This document shows, in pieces, positions 44,298 to 52,229 of a DNA stretch of 64,000 nucleotides. The translations under genes were made by a program, and so were the position numbers. Under the pieces are notes generated by a model. The model had not been told where the DNA came from. It searched no databases and was given only the letters and a program-made list of their open reading frames with translations. The stretch comes from Ga0077555 sp050250755 (GTDB lineage: Bacteria > Pseudomonadota > Alphaproteobacteria > Rhizobiales > Hyphomicrobiaceae): assembly GCA_050250755.1 (NCBI GenBank), contig JBFWOB010000020.1, positions 36,403 through 100,402 of the forward strand, in the 5' to 3' direction. Within the stretch, counting starts at the first letter, position 1; every line of letters begins with the position of its first letter.

Positions 44298-44675
44298 ATG
44301 CAGCTCTTTCTCGCCGCCATGGTTGGAGGTGCGCTCGGATCGGGCGCGCGCTACCTCGTCTATCTCGCCCTAATGCCTTGGTTGGGACCGGCGTTTCCGT
44401 GGGCGACAATCACCGTCAACATCGTCGGCTCGTTCCTAATGGGCGCCGTCGTCGAGGCGTCCACGTCCCTGCTCGGGGGTTCGGCGCTGTTGCGGACGTT
44501 TCTGGCCACCGGCGTTCTCGGAGGCTTCACGACGTTCTCGGCGTTTTCGCTCGATGCCTTTGAGCTATTCGATCGGCGCCAGTCGGCGCTTGCCATCTTC
44601 TATGTCGCGGCCTCTGTCATCCTTTCCGTCGTCGCGCTGGTCGGGGGACTTGCCGCCGTGCGGAGCCTCAAATGA
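44298..44675 (+). CDS. crcB: Fluoride efflux channel CrcB/Fluc
   Basis: A 125-residue four-helix membrane protein. Family motifs are GGALGSGARYLVYL, TITVNIVGSFLMG and GVLGGFTTFSAFSLDAF, with the phenylalanine box and fluoride-path asparagine recognisable. It works as a dual-topology dimer exporting fluoride. ATG at 44298 was chosen (MQLFLAAMVGG); an earlier in-frame start at 44196 would add 34 hydrophilic residues not seen in the family. It overlaps rluC by 4 bp (ATGA). I saw no fluoride riboswitch upstream. Confidence 0.92.
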   Translation: MQLFLAAMVGGALGSGARYLVYLALMPWLGPAFPWATITVNIVGSFLMGAVVEASTSLLGGSALLRTFLATGVLGGFTTFSAFSLDAFELFDRRQSALAIFYVAASVILSVVALVGGLAAVRSLK

Positions 44676-45676
44676 ACGTCCGCGTCGAAACCATCGTAGT
44701 CGCCCAGCGAGACGCGGGGTTGCGCCTCGACCGCTGGTTCAAGTTGCACTTCCCGACCGTTGGTCACAGCTATCTGCAGAAGCTGCTCCGAACGGGACAG
44801 ATAAGACTCGATTCGCGGCGCGTCGAAGCTGGCCATCGCGTCGAAGCTGGGCAGGAAATCCGCGTTCCCAATATCATTCGTGAACCTGCCCAGAATAAAG
44901 CCGGCCCCGCTCCGTCGCCGAAGCCACCGATGGGTCTTTCCAAAGCGGATCGTACATTCATCGAAAGTCTGATCCTTTTCGAGGATGACGACGTCTTCGT
45001 CCTCAACAAACCGTTCGGCATCGCCGTGCAGGGCGGCACCGGCACGAAGCGGCATATCGACGGCATTCTGGCCGGCATGGCCGATCGCTTCGGAGACAGG
45101 CCGCGTCTTGTGCATCGGCTTGATCGCGATACGACGGGCGTGCTGCTGGTCGCGAAGACGCGGGACGCCGCCGCAAAGCTTGGACGGACGTTTCAAACGC
45201 GCAGCGCTGCGAAGACCTATTGGGCCTTGGTGCATGGCGTTCCGCGCCCGCCGCAGGGGCGGATCGAGGCGGCGCTCGTCAAGGCTGCCGGCCCGGACGG
45301 AGACCGGGTGCGCAAGGCGGAGGCCGGCGAGCAGGATCAAGCCATGCACGCGACCACGCATTACAGCGTGATCGATCGCGTGGGACAGAAGGCGGCATGG
45401 GTTTCGCTGAAGCCCGTAACCGGCCGGCAACATCAACTTCGCGCGCATATGGCGCTGATCAACCATCCCATCATCGGCGACAACAAATACGACGACGGCC
45501 GACCGTTGCCGGCCGAAAATATGGAGGCGCGCCTGCACCTTCATGCGCGCCGCCTGGTCATTCCGCATCCACGTCCAGGCGCGCCCAAAATCGATGTGAC
45601 GGCACCGTTGCCGGAGCACATGCTCGCGACCTGGGACCTGTTGGGACTCGATCCAGCGCACTTCTCCAAAGAGTAG
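44672..45676 (+). CDS. rluC: RluA-family 23S rRNA pseudouridine synthase
   Basis: A 334-residue protein with an N-terminal S4 domain (AGLRLDRWFKLHFPTVGHSYLQKLLRTGQIRL) and a pseudouridine synthase domain. The latter carries the catalytic motif HRLDRDTTGVLLVAKT (Asp essential), the KTYWALVHG strand, and VTGRQHQLRAHMALINHPIIGDNKY. It is most like RluC, which modifies 23S rRNA. It overlaps crcB by 4 bp. In many Rhizobiales this gene is followed directly by the HAD hydrolase and ATP12 genes, which here start about 2.9 kb later. Confidence 0.92.
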   Translation: MNVRVETIVVAQRDAGLRLDRWFKLHFPTVGHSYLQKLLRTGQIRLDSRRVEAGHRVEAGQEIRVPNIIREPAQNKAGPAPSPKPPMGLSKADRTFIESLILFEDDDVFVLNKPFGIAVQGGTGTKRHIDGILAGMADRFGDRPRLVHRLDRDTTGVLLVAKTRDAAAKLGRTFQTRSAAKTYWALVHGVPRPPQGRIEAALVKAAGPDGDRVRKAEAGEQDQAMHATTHYSVIDRVGQKAAWVSLKPVTGRQHQLRAHMALINHPIIGDNKYDDGRPLPAENMEARLHLHARRLVIPHPRPGAPKIDVTAPLPEHMLATWDLLGLDPAHFSKE

Positions 45677-45683
45677 TTCACGC

Positions 45684-45701
45684 GTGTCACGAGACTGCAA
45701 C
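45684..45701 (+). promoter_or_regulatory. Possible PHO box upstream of plcP
   Basis: The 18 bp gtgtcacgagactgcaac, 24 bp before the plcP start, partly fit the rhizobial PhoB site of two CTGTCAT-like 7-mers spaced by 4 bp: the left half matches 5 of 7, the right half 4 of 7. Position and neighbouring genes fit phosphate control, but the match is imperfect. Confidence 0.3.
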
Positions 45702-45724
45702 CGAACCGCTCTAGGAGCAGCGGC

Positions 45725-46555
45725 ATGCAGGATATCTCGCCGAACGCTTTCTTACCGAACAACCTTCCCGGCGGGGGCAATGTCCGCGCCGTTTTCATCT
45801 CAGATGTCCACCTCGGCACGCGAGGCGCACAGGCCGGCGCTCTGCTCGATTTCCTACGCTATCTGGAAGCCGACGTGATCTATCTCGTCGGCGATATCGT
45901 GGATTTCTGGAAAGTACGGCGCGGGCCTCACTGGCCGCAGACGCATAACGACGTCGTGCAGAAGCTGTTGCGGAAAGTGCGCAAAGGCGCGGAGATCGTC
46001 TTCATCCCAGGCAACCACGACGAGAGCTTGCGCGACTATTGCGGCATGCACTTCGGCGGCATCCGGCTGGAGCATTCGGCCATCCATGTCACCCTTAAGG
46101 GGCACCGCTATGCGGTCATGCACGGCGACGAGTTCGACGTGGTGGTGAGGACGGCCAAGTGGCTCGCTTTCCTTGGAGACCGCGGCTACGAGCTGGCGCT
46201 GTGGACCAATGCGCCGCTGAATTGGATTCGCCGGCGCATCGGCCTGGGCTTCTGGTCGCTCTCGGCCTACCTCAAATATAGGGTCAAGTCGGCTGTGAGC
46301 TTCATCGGTGCCTTCGAAGAGGCAGTCGCCTCCGAAGCGCGGCGCCGCAACGTCGATGGGATCATCTGTGGGCATATTCACCATGCCGCGGATCGTATGA
46401 TCGACGGCGTTCACTATCTGAACTGTGGCGATTGGGTCGAGAGCTGCACCGCGCTCGTCGAGACGCGCGAAGGGGATTTGCAGATCGTTCGGTGGCTCGT
46501 GCCCATGCGCCAGCGAACACAGGATTTGCTGCCGTCCGCTCCAGCTCCTGCCTGA
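45725..46555 (+). CDS. plcP: Metallophosphoesterase, probable phospholipase C for lipid remodelling (PlcP-like)
   Basis: A 276-residue calcineurin-like phosphoesterase of the LpxH-like group (COG2908). Metal-ligand motifs in order are FISDVHLG, GDIVDFWK, GNHDE, HGDEFD and GHIHHA. Similar proteins are often annotated as UDP-2,3-diacylglucosamine diphosphatase, but alphaproteobacteria generally use LpxI for that step. In Sinorhizobium the homologous PlcP degrades phosphatidylcholine to diacylglycerol under phosphate limitation. The next two genes, btaA and btaB, use that diacylglycerol, so PlcP is the better call. It is not secreted. A possible PHO box precedes it. Confidence 0.85.
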   Translation: MQDISPNAFLPNNLPGGGNVRAVFISDVHLGTRGAQAGALLDFLRYLEADVIYLVGDIVDFWKVRRGPHWPQTHNDVVQKLLRKVRKGAEIVFIPGNHDESLRDYCGMHFGGIRLEHSAIHVTLKGHRYAVMHGDEFDVVVRTAKWLAFLGDRGYELALWTNAPLNWIRRRIGLGFWSLSAYLKYRVKSAVSFIGAFEEAVASEARRRNVDGIICGHIHHAADRMIDGVHYLNCGDWVESCTALVETREGDLQIVRWLVPMRQRTQDLLPSAPAPA

Positions 46556-46605
46556 ACCGGAGCCGCCTACGAAGCTAGCGCTGATCGCTTGCGCATATGT
46601 GCCTA

Positions 46606-46624
46606 CCGCCACGGCGCGTGGCGG
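46606..46624. other. Small perfect hairpin between plcP and btaA
   Basis: ccgccac (46606-46612) pairs with gtggcgg (46618-46624) around a 5-nt loop in the 93-bp gap. There is no T run, so it is not an intrinsic terminator. It could stabilise the upstream message or adjust btaA expression; no direct evidence. Confidence 0.4.
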
Positions 46625-46648
46625 CCCCACCCCTGGAAGGAAAACCGC

Positions 46649-47893
46649 ATGGTAATCGGATTGCACCGTGCCGAGCATGACGCCGCCGGGCTTCTCGGCG
46701 AAGCGGTGCACAAGAGCCGCCCCCTTTCGCGACAAGGTGCTCTCGAGCGTCTCTTTACCTTTGCATTCAGCGAGCTCGTCTACCCTCAGATCTGGGAAGA
46801 TCCGCGCGTCGATCTCGAGGCCCTGGCGATTACGCCTGCGTCACGCATCGTGACCATCGGCTCGGGCGGCTGCAATATGATGAGCTACCTGATCGCCAAC
46901 CCCGAGCGGATCCTCGTTGTCGACCTCAATCACGCGCACATCGCGCTGAACCGGATGAAGCTCGCTGCGGCGGAGCATTTGCCGGACGCGGACGCCTTCC
47001 GCCGGATGTTCGTCCATGCCGACGATCCGGCCATCGTGGATCTTTACGATCGCTATCTGGCGCCGCGCCTCGACAAGGCCTCCCGCGCCTACTGGGACGG
47101 GCTCGACAAGCTTGGCCGGCGACGCATCACGGCCTTCGCGCGAGGTTTCTACAAGACCGGCCTTCTCGGCATCTGCATTGCCATCGCGCATCGCGTTGCC
47201 CGCCTTTATAGCAAGGATCCACGAGTGATGCAGACAGCCAGAACGCGCGACGAGCAGGTGCGCCTCTACGAGGTTGAGCTCGCGCCATTGTTCCAACGCA
47301 CGCTGGTGCGCAAAATTCTTGGCAGCGAGACCTCGCTTTATGGGCTGGGCATACCACCCGCGCAGTACAAGGCCCTGCTCGGGAACGCTCCGCACATGGC
47401 CGAGGTGGTCGAGCAAAGACTGCGCAAGCTCGCCTGCGATTTCGATCTTAACGACAATTATTTCGCATGGCAGGCGTTCGGGCGAGGGTACTCGCGGGAT
47501 GCCGGTGCTTCGCTGCCGCCTTATCTGGAACCGCAAAACTTTCCATTGATCCGCGACAGAGCGAGGCGTGTCGAGGTCCACCATATTTCGTTCACGGGCT
47601 TGCTGAAACGTCAGCCGAACCAATCACTCGACCGATATGTGCTGCTCGATGCGCAGGATTGGATGGACGACGCCACGCTGACCGAGCTGTGGAGCGAGAT
47701 CACCCGCACGGCACGACCTGGATCGCGGGTGATCTTCAGGACGGCCGGCTTAGAGACGATCCTGCCCGGGCGCGTTCCCGACGCGACCCTCGGGCGGTGG
47801 ATCTATGAAGCGGACGTGTCGCAGAAACTGTCGGCGCAGGACCGTTCGGCCATCTATGGCGCCTTCCACCTCTACGTTCTCAAGCCCGAGTGA
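46649..47893 (+). CDS. btaA: S-adenosylmethionine:diacylglycerol 3-amino-3-carboxypropyltransferase BtaA
   Basis: A 414-residue DUF3419 protein starting at ATG 46649 after ggaagg. Family traits are LFTFAFSELVYPQIWEDPRVDLEAL, a SAM-binding SGGCNMMSYLIANPERILVVDLNHAHIALNRMKL, an internal FARGFYKTGLLG region, and FNLNDNYFAWQAFGRGY-like DFDLNDNYFAWQAFGRGY. BtaA transfers the 3-amino-3-carboxypropyl group of SAM to diacylglycerol, giving diacylglyceryl-homoserine, the first step to the phosphorus-free betaine lipid DGTS. The btaB methyltransferase follows after 7 bp. Probably membrane-associated. Confidence 0.92.
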   Translation: MVIGLHRAEHDAAGLLGEAVHKSRPLSRQGALERLFTFAFSELVYPQIWEDPRVDLEALAITPASRIVTIGSGGCNMMSYLIANPERILVVDLNHAHIALNRMKLAAAEHLPDADAFRRMFVHADDPAIVDLYDRYLAPRLDKASRAYWDGLDKLGRRRITAFARGFYKTGLLGICIAIAHRVARLYSKDPRVMQTARTRDEQVRLYEVELAPLFQRTLVRKILGSETSLYGLGIPPAQYKALLGNAPHMAEVVEQRLRKLACDFDLNDNYFAWQAFGRGYSRDAGASLPPYLEPQNFPLIRDRARRVEVHHISFTGLLKRQPNQSLDRYVLLDAQDWMDDATLTELWSEITRTARPGSRVIFRTAGLETILPGRVPDATLGRWIYEADVSQKLSAQDRSAIYGAFHLYVLKPE

Positions 47894-47900
47894 GTTGGCG

Positions 47901-48551
47901 ATGACCTCTCAAAGCCACGCCGAGCATCTGGAGCAGAACTACCGGTATCAGCGGCATGTCTATGACGTGACGCGTGAGTACTATCTACTCGGCCGAAAAC
48001 GACTGATCGAAGATCTGGTCCCACCAGCCGGCGGCACCGTGCTTGAGATCGGCTGTGGTACCGCGTTGAACCTCATCCGTGCGGTGCGTCGTTACCCTGA
48101 AGCGCAATATTATGGGGTCGACCTCTCATTCATGATGCTGGAGACGGCCGGTTCCTCGCTCGTGCGGCGTGGGCTTGCCGACCGCGTCCGGCTCGCACAT
48201 GGCGATGCGACCGACTTCAACGCGAAGGCTCTGTTGAGACAGGAGCGCTTCGATCGCGTTTTCTTTTCCTATTCGATGTCGATGATGCCGCCCTGGCAGG
48301 CTGCCCTCGAACGCGCCGCTGGGCTATTGGCCGCTGAAGGGCGGCTGCACGTGGTGGATTTCGGAGATTGCGAGGGATTGCCCCCTCCGATGAAGAGGGC
48401 GCTTTGCGCGTGGCTCGCCCGGTTTCGCGTCTCTCCCCGCCAGGACATGGAGGGCGTGCTCGGCGAACTTGCCCACCGCCATGGCTTGACGTTCAGCTTC
48501 CAACGGCTTTATCGCGGTTATAGTTGCTACGCGGTGCTGCAGCGCCGTTGA
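47901..48551 (+). CDS. btaB: Diacylglyceryl-homoserine N-methyltransferase BtaB
   Basis: A 216-residue class I SAM methyltransferase starting at ATG 47901. SAM motif I VLEIGCGTALNLI, acidic YYGVDLSFMMLETA, motif II VFFSYSMSMMPPWQAAL, and motif III LHVVDFGDC; a short N-terminal helix with YRYQRHVYDVTREYYLLGR is typical of BtaB. It adds three methyl groups to the amino group of diacylglyceryl-homoserine, giving DGTS. The gene starts 7 bp after btaA, so translation is likely coupled. Length and order match rhizobial btaAB. Confidence 0.92.
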   Translation: MTSQSHAEHLEQNYRYQRHVYDVTREYYLLGRKRLIEDLVPPAGGTVLEIGCGTALNLIRAVRRYPEAQYYGVDLSFMMLETAGSSLVRRGLADRVRLAHGDATDFNAKALLRQERFDRVFFSYSMSMMPPWQAALERAAGLLAAEGRLHVVDFGDCEGLPPPMKRALCAWLARFRVSPRQDMEGVLGELAHRHGLTFSFQRLYRGYSCYAVLQRR

Positions 48552-48608
48552 GAGCATTGAGGTCCGTCGGCCAGCGCCGAGGGTACATCCGGCGATGAGG
48601 CGGTTTGA

Positions 48609-49298
48609 ATGAAGCTCGTGATATTCGATTGCGATGGAACCCTCATCGACAGCCAGCACAATATCACCGCTGCGATGAGCCATGCCTTTGCCAGTCACGG
48701 CCTCGCCGGCCCTCCGACCCACAAAGTTCTAAGCGTCGTCGGGCTGTCGCTTACGGAAGCGTTCGCTGTGCTCGCACCGGAGGAAACGCCCGAGCTACGA
48801 CGCTCGCTCGCAGACCATTATCGCTCCGCGCATGCGGAAGGGCGGCTGCAACGCCTGGATGAGCCGCTTTATCCAGGTGTACGCGAGGCGATTTCGACGC
48901 TGATCGAGCAAGGCGATGTCCTTCTCGGCATAGCCACCGGAAAGTCACGTAGAGGTGTCGCACGCCTCATCGAGCGGGAGGGGTGGCATGGGACGTTCCT
49001 TACCATCCAGACGGCGGACGACCATCCGTCCAAGCCGCACCCCTCGATGATCATGGCGGCCTTGGCCGAGGCCGGAGTCGGTGTCGACGCGGCAGTGATG
49101 GTTGGCGATACGTCGTTCGACATGGCCATGGCGCGGAGCGCATCGGTCGGTGCATTGGGTGTGTCTTGGGGTTATCATCGCCCGGACCTGCTTTTGTCGG
49201 CGGGTGCGCATTGCGTCATCGATCACGGCGATGAACTGGTCCGTGCTATCAGGCAGCGTCTGGCGGAGCAGGCGGCGGGCGCCACGGAGACCACATGA
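48609..49298 (+). CDS. HAD-IA family hydrolase
   Basis: A 229-residue haloacid-dehalogenase-type phosphatase. Motif I is IFDCDGTLIDS (nucleophile Asp8), motif II IATGKS, the motif III lysine is in DHPSKPHPSM, and motif IV is MVGDTSFDMAMARSA. The helical cap between motifs I and II places it in subfamily IA (phosphoglycolate phosphatase-like). It overlaps the ATP12 gene by 4 bp (ATGA). In other alphaproteobacteria this HAD gene lies between rluC and atp12. Physiological substrate unknown. Confidence 0.9.
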   Translation: MKLVIFDCDGTLIDSQHNITAAMSHAFASHGLAGPPTHKVLSVVGLSLTEAFAVLAPEETPELRRSLADHYRSAHAEGRLQRLDEPLYPGVREAISTLIEQGDVLLGIATGKSRRGVARLIEREGWHGTFLTIQTADDHPSKPHPSMIMAALAEAGVGVDAAVMVGDTSFDMAMARSASVGALGVSWGYHRPDLLLSAGAHCVIDHGDELVRAIRQRLAEQAAGATETT

Positions 49299-50062
49299 GC
49301 AACGACGGCAATGGACAGCCAAAACCCGCGCGCCCCGGACGCGAGGCGGTAGCGCGACCGTTGCCGCGGCGTTTCTATACGACGGTCGGCGTTGGCCCAT
49401 CCGCCGATGGCGGGCACACGATCCTCCTTGATGGCCGCATTGCCCGCACACCCGGCAAGCGGGCGCTACGGCTTCCCAGCAAAGCGCTCGCCGAGGCTGT
49501 CGCGACCGAGTGGGACATCCAGCAAAAGGTAATCGATCCCGCGACCATGCCGCTGACCCGTCTCGTCAACACTGCGATCGATGGGGTCGAGGCCCGTATG
49601 GCCGATGTGGCCGCCGACGTCGTCAAGTATGCCGGCAGCGACCTGCTGTGCTATCGCGCCGACTATCCCGACGGCCTCGCGGCCCGCCAGCGCGCGCTAT
49701 GGGATCCTGTGCTCGCCTGGGCCGCCAAGCATCACAAGGCCTCCTTCACTGTCGCGAACGGCCTGATGCCGGTTGCGCAGCCGGAGGAGGCCGGCCAACG
49801 CGTTGCCGATGCCGTTGCCCCGCTGGACCCGCTCCGCCTCACGGCGTTGCATGTCATGACGACGCTGATGGGATCAGCGCTGCTCGGACTGGCCGTCATC
49901 GGCGGACACCTCACCCCAGAGGCCGCGTGGGAAGCCGCACACGTCGACGAAGACTGGCAGATTGCGGAATGGGGCGAGGACACCGAGGCTTTGGCGCGTC
50001 GAGAGCGCCGATGGCGAGAGATGCAGGCGGCGTCGGCCCTGGTAAGATTGATGGCGGCATAG
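49295..50062 (+). CDS. ATP12 family F1-ATPase assembly chaperone
   Basis: A 255-residue protein of the ATP12 family, which in mitochondria binds the F1 alpha subunit during assembly. Family segments are FYTTVGVG, TILLDGRIARTPGKRALRLPSKALAEAVATEWDIQ, IDPATMPLTRLVNTAIDGV, DLLCYRADYPDGLAARQRALWDPVLAWA and AWEAAHVDEDWQIAEWGED. It occurs in alphaproteobacteria and mitochondria, so it supports the taxonomic call. Overlaps the HAD gene by 4 bp. Cytoplasmic. Confidence 0.95.
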   Translation: MSNDGNGQPKPARPGREAVARPLPRRFYTTVGVGPSADGGHTILLDGRIARTPGKRALRLPSKALAEAVATEWDIQQKVIDPATMPLTRLVNTAIDGVEARMADVAADVVKYAGSDLLCYRADYPDGLAARQRALWDPVLAWAAKHHKASFTVANGLMPVAQPEEAGQRVADAVAPLDPLRLTALHVMTTLMGSALLGLAVIGGHLTPEAAWEAAHVDEDWQIAEWGEDTEALARRERRWREMQAASALVRLMAA

Positions 50063-50241
50063 TCCTCAAGTCGCACCGTCGGCACCTTGCTTTGTCCGGA
50101 CAACGTCCGTATTTTTCAATTATGTCGTCATAGATGCGCCATTTGCGCGCGCTTTCGCGCATCCGAGCGGCCGGTGGACGGCCGACCAGATCCGCTGGCC
50201 GGCGAGCCATGGAACTGTAATCGAGAGGTCACGAATCCGTG

Positions 50242-52053
50242 ATGAGCCAAGCCACATTGAAAAGCATCGACCCCAAAGTCGCGACGATCCAATGGCTCGA
50301 GGCCTTCGAGACCGCCGTACGTTCCACTGACGCCAAAGCGGCAGCGAACCTGTTCGCCGACGACAGCCACTGGCGCGATCTTGTCGCCTTCACCTGGCAC
50401 ATTGACACGGTTAGCGGGCGTCAAAACATCGAGGCGGCATTTGCCGAGCGCTTGCCAAAGGTCAAGCCCAGCCGCTTCCGCCTAGCGGAAGACCGTACGC
50501 CGCCGCGCGTCGTCAAACGCGCCGGAGTCGAAACCATCGAGTCCATGATCGCCTTCGAGACTGCCAGCGGGCGGGGCAGCGGCATCGTGCGGCTGATCGC
50601 GGACGCGGCCGGCAGTCTCAAGGCCTGGGTGTTCTTGACCACCCTCGACGACATCAAGGGGCATGAGCAGCGCATCGGCCCGCGCCGTCCACGGGGCGAG
50701 GAATGGTCCGGTGGCTTCGGCGGCGAAAACTGGATGGACCATCGCAAGAAGGCGATGGCCTATGAGGACCGCGAGCCTGCCGTCGTCGTAGTCGGCGGCA
50801 GCCAGTCCGGGCTCGGCATCGCGGCATGCCTCAACATCCTCGGCGTCGATACCTTGGTCATCGACCGGCACGAGCGCGTGGGCGATGCGTGGCGCAAGCG
50901 CTATCACAACCTGACGCTGCACAACGAAGTGTATGTCGACCACCTGCCGTACATGCCGTTCCCGCCGAACTATCCGGTTTACATTCCGCGCGACAAAATC
51001 GCGAACTGGCTGGAATTTTACGCGGACACGATGGAGATCAACATCTGGAACTCCACCGAGTTCACGAAGGGCTCCTACGATGACAAGGCCGGGCGCTGGA
51101 CCCTCACGGTCAAGCGGGAGGACGGAACGGAACGCATTCTACGGCCGCGGCACGTGGTGTTCGCCACCGGCGTCAGCGCCATCCCAATCATGCCGAAGAT
51201 GCCCGGCATCGAGACGTTCGCAGGCGAGATCATGCACTCGTCGCAGTACAATAACGGCAAGGCATGGAAAGGTAAGAAGGCGGTCGTTCTCGGAACCGGG
51301 AACAGCGGCCACGACGTTGCGCACGACCTGTGCATCAGCGGTGCCGATACCACGATGGTGCAGCGCAACCCGACACTCATCGTCAGCCTCAAGGAGGCAC
51401 AGCGCGTCTACGAACTGTATCAGGAGGGCCTTTCCACCGAGGAATGCGACCTGATCGCCACTGCTTCGCCGTTCCCGGTCCTGCTCAAAGGCTACAAACT
51501 CACGGCCCAACTCTGTAATCAGGCGGACCAGAAGCTGCACGAGGGGCTCGCGGCCCGAGGCTTCGTTCTCGACAATGGCGGGCCGGAGGATGCCGGCTTC
51601 CAAATGAAATACCTGACGCGCGGCGGCGGCTATTACTTCAATGTGGGCTGCTCGGATCTGATCGTCGATGGGAAGATCAGCATCGCGCAACATCGCGACA
51701 TCGATCGTGTCGTTCCGAACGGCTTCCTCATGAAGGATGGGCGGACGATCGAAGCCGACGTGATCGTCGCGGCTACCGGCTACAAGAATCAACAGGATGT
51801 CGCCCGCCATTTCATGGGCGACGAGATCGCCGATCGCATTGGCCAAGTATGGGACTTCGACGAGCGCGGCGAGCTGATCAACATGTGGCGGCGCACCGCG
51901 CAGCCGGGCCTCTGGTTCGTTGGCGGCGGGCTGCCGCATGTGCGAATTTACTCGCGGTTCCTCGCCCAGCAGATCAAGGCGGTCGAGGAGGGTCTGATCA
52001 GCGCCACCTATGACGGCGTCAAGGCCGAGCCGATGCGCGTCAGGGCCGCCTGA
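50242..52053 (+). CDS. Flavin-containing monooxygenase with N-terminal SnoaL/NTF2-like domain
   Basis: A 603-residue protein. Residues ~15-145 form an NTF2/SnoaL-like domain (WLEAFETAVRSTDAKAAANLFADDSHWRDLVAFTW). The rest is a class B flavoprotein monooxygenase: FAD motif VVGGSQSGLGIAACLNILG, the FxGxxxHS-type fingerprint FAGEIMHSSQY, NADPH motif VLGTGNSGHDVAHDL and a C-terminal VAATGYKN. Such enzymes oxygenate nitrogen, sulfur or ketone substrates using NADPH and O2. A GTG at 50239 is an alternative start. A strong terminator follows the gene, which stands alone. Confidence 0.9.
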   Translation: MSQATLKSIDPKVATIQWLEAFETAVRSTDAKAAANLFADDSHWRDLVAFTWHIDTVSGRQNIEAAFAERLPKVKPSRFRLAEDRTPPRVVKRAGVETIESMIAFETASGRGSGIVRLIADAAGSLKAWVFLTTLDDIKGHEQRIGPRRPRGEEWSGGFGGENWMDHRKKAMAYEDREPAVVVVGGSQSGLGIAACLNILGVDTLVIDRHERVGDAWRKRYHNLTLHNEVYVDHLPYMPFPPNYPVYIPRDKIANWLEFYADTMEINIWNSTEFTKGSYDDKAGRWTLTVKREDGTERILRPRHVVFATGVSAIPIMPKMPGIETFAGEIMHSSQYNNGKAWKGKKAVVLGTGNSGHDVAHDLCISGADTTMVQRNPTLIVSLKEAQRVYELYQEGLSTEECDLIATASPFPVLLKGYKLTAQLCNQADQKLHEGLAARGFVLDNGGPEDAGFQMKYLTRGGGYYFNVGCSDLIVDGKISIAQHRDIDRVVPNGFLMKDGRTIEADVIVAATGYKNQQDVARHFMGDEIADRIGQVWDFDERGELINMWRRTAQPGLWFVGGGLPHVRIYSRFLAQQIKAVEEGLISATYDGVKAEPMRVRAA

Positions 52054-52085
52054 CGCGCGCGCCGAAGCGGAGGCGGACACATCAA

Positions 52086-52131
52086 GGCTCCGGCGCGAGG
52101 CAAGACATGCCCTTGCGCCGGAGCCCTTTTT
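52086..52131 (+). terminator. Strong intrinsic terminator after the FMO gene
   Basis: An 11-bp stem (ggctccggcgc 52086-52096 with gcgccggagcc 52115-52125) is followed by c and five T. It lies 33 bp after the FMO stop. Confidence 0.85.
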
Positions 52132-52165
52132 ATTCTGTTGGCGCCCCGCTAAGCCGCCTCGCTGT

Positions 52166-52180
52166 ACATGATCATCATGT
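52166..52180. promoter_or_regulatory. Perfect 15-bp palindrome upstream of the dimethylglycine dehydrogenase-like gene
   Basis: acatgat-c-atcatgt is a perfect inverted repeat with a one-base centre, 49 bp before the start of the DMGDH-like gene. A position this close suggests an operator for a dimeric regulator. No matching regulator gene is adjacent. Confidence 0.4.
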
Positions 52181-52229
52181 GGCGCATAGGGTGGTTCATC
52201 GGCATTTGCGGTGAACGTGAGGGCTCTCC

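Noticed and set aside
44613..44619. Perfect CTGTCAT half-site within crcB as a PHO box
   Set aside because: The second half-site at the right spacing does not match, and it lies inside a coding sequence far from plcP.
45725..46555. Calling the phosphoesterase LpxH (lipid A synthesis)
   Set aside because: Alphaproteobacteria usually use LpxI, and the gene is directly followed by btaA/btaB; PlcP is more consistent, though LpxH cannot be excluded by sequence alone.
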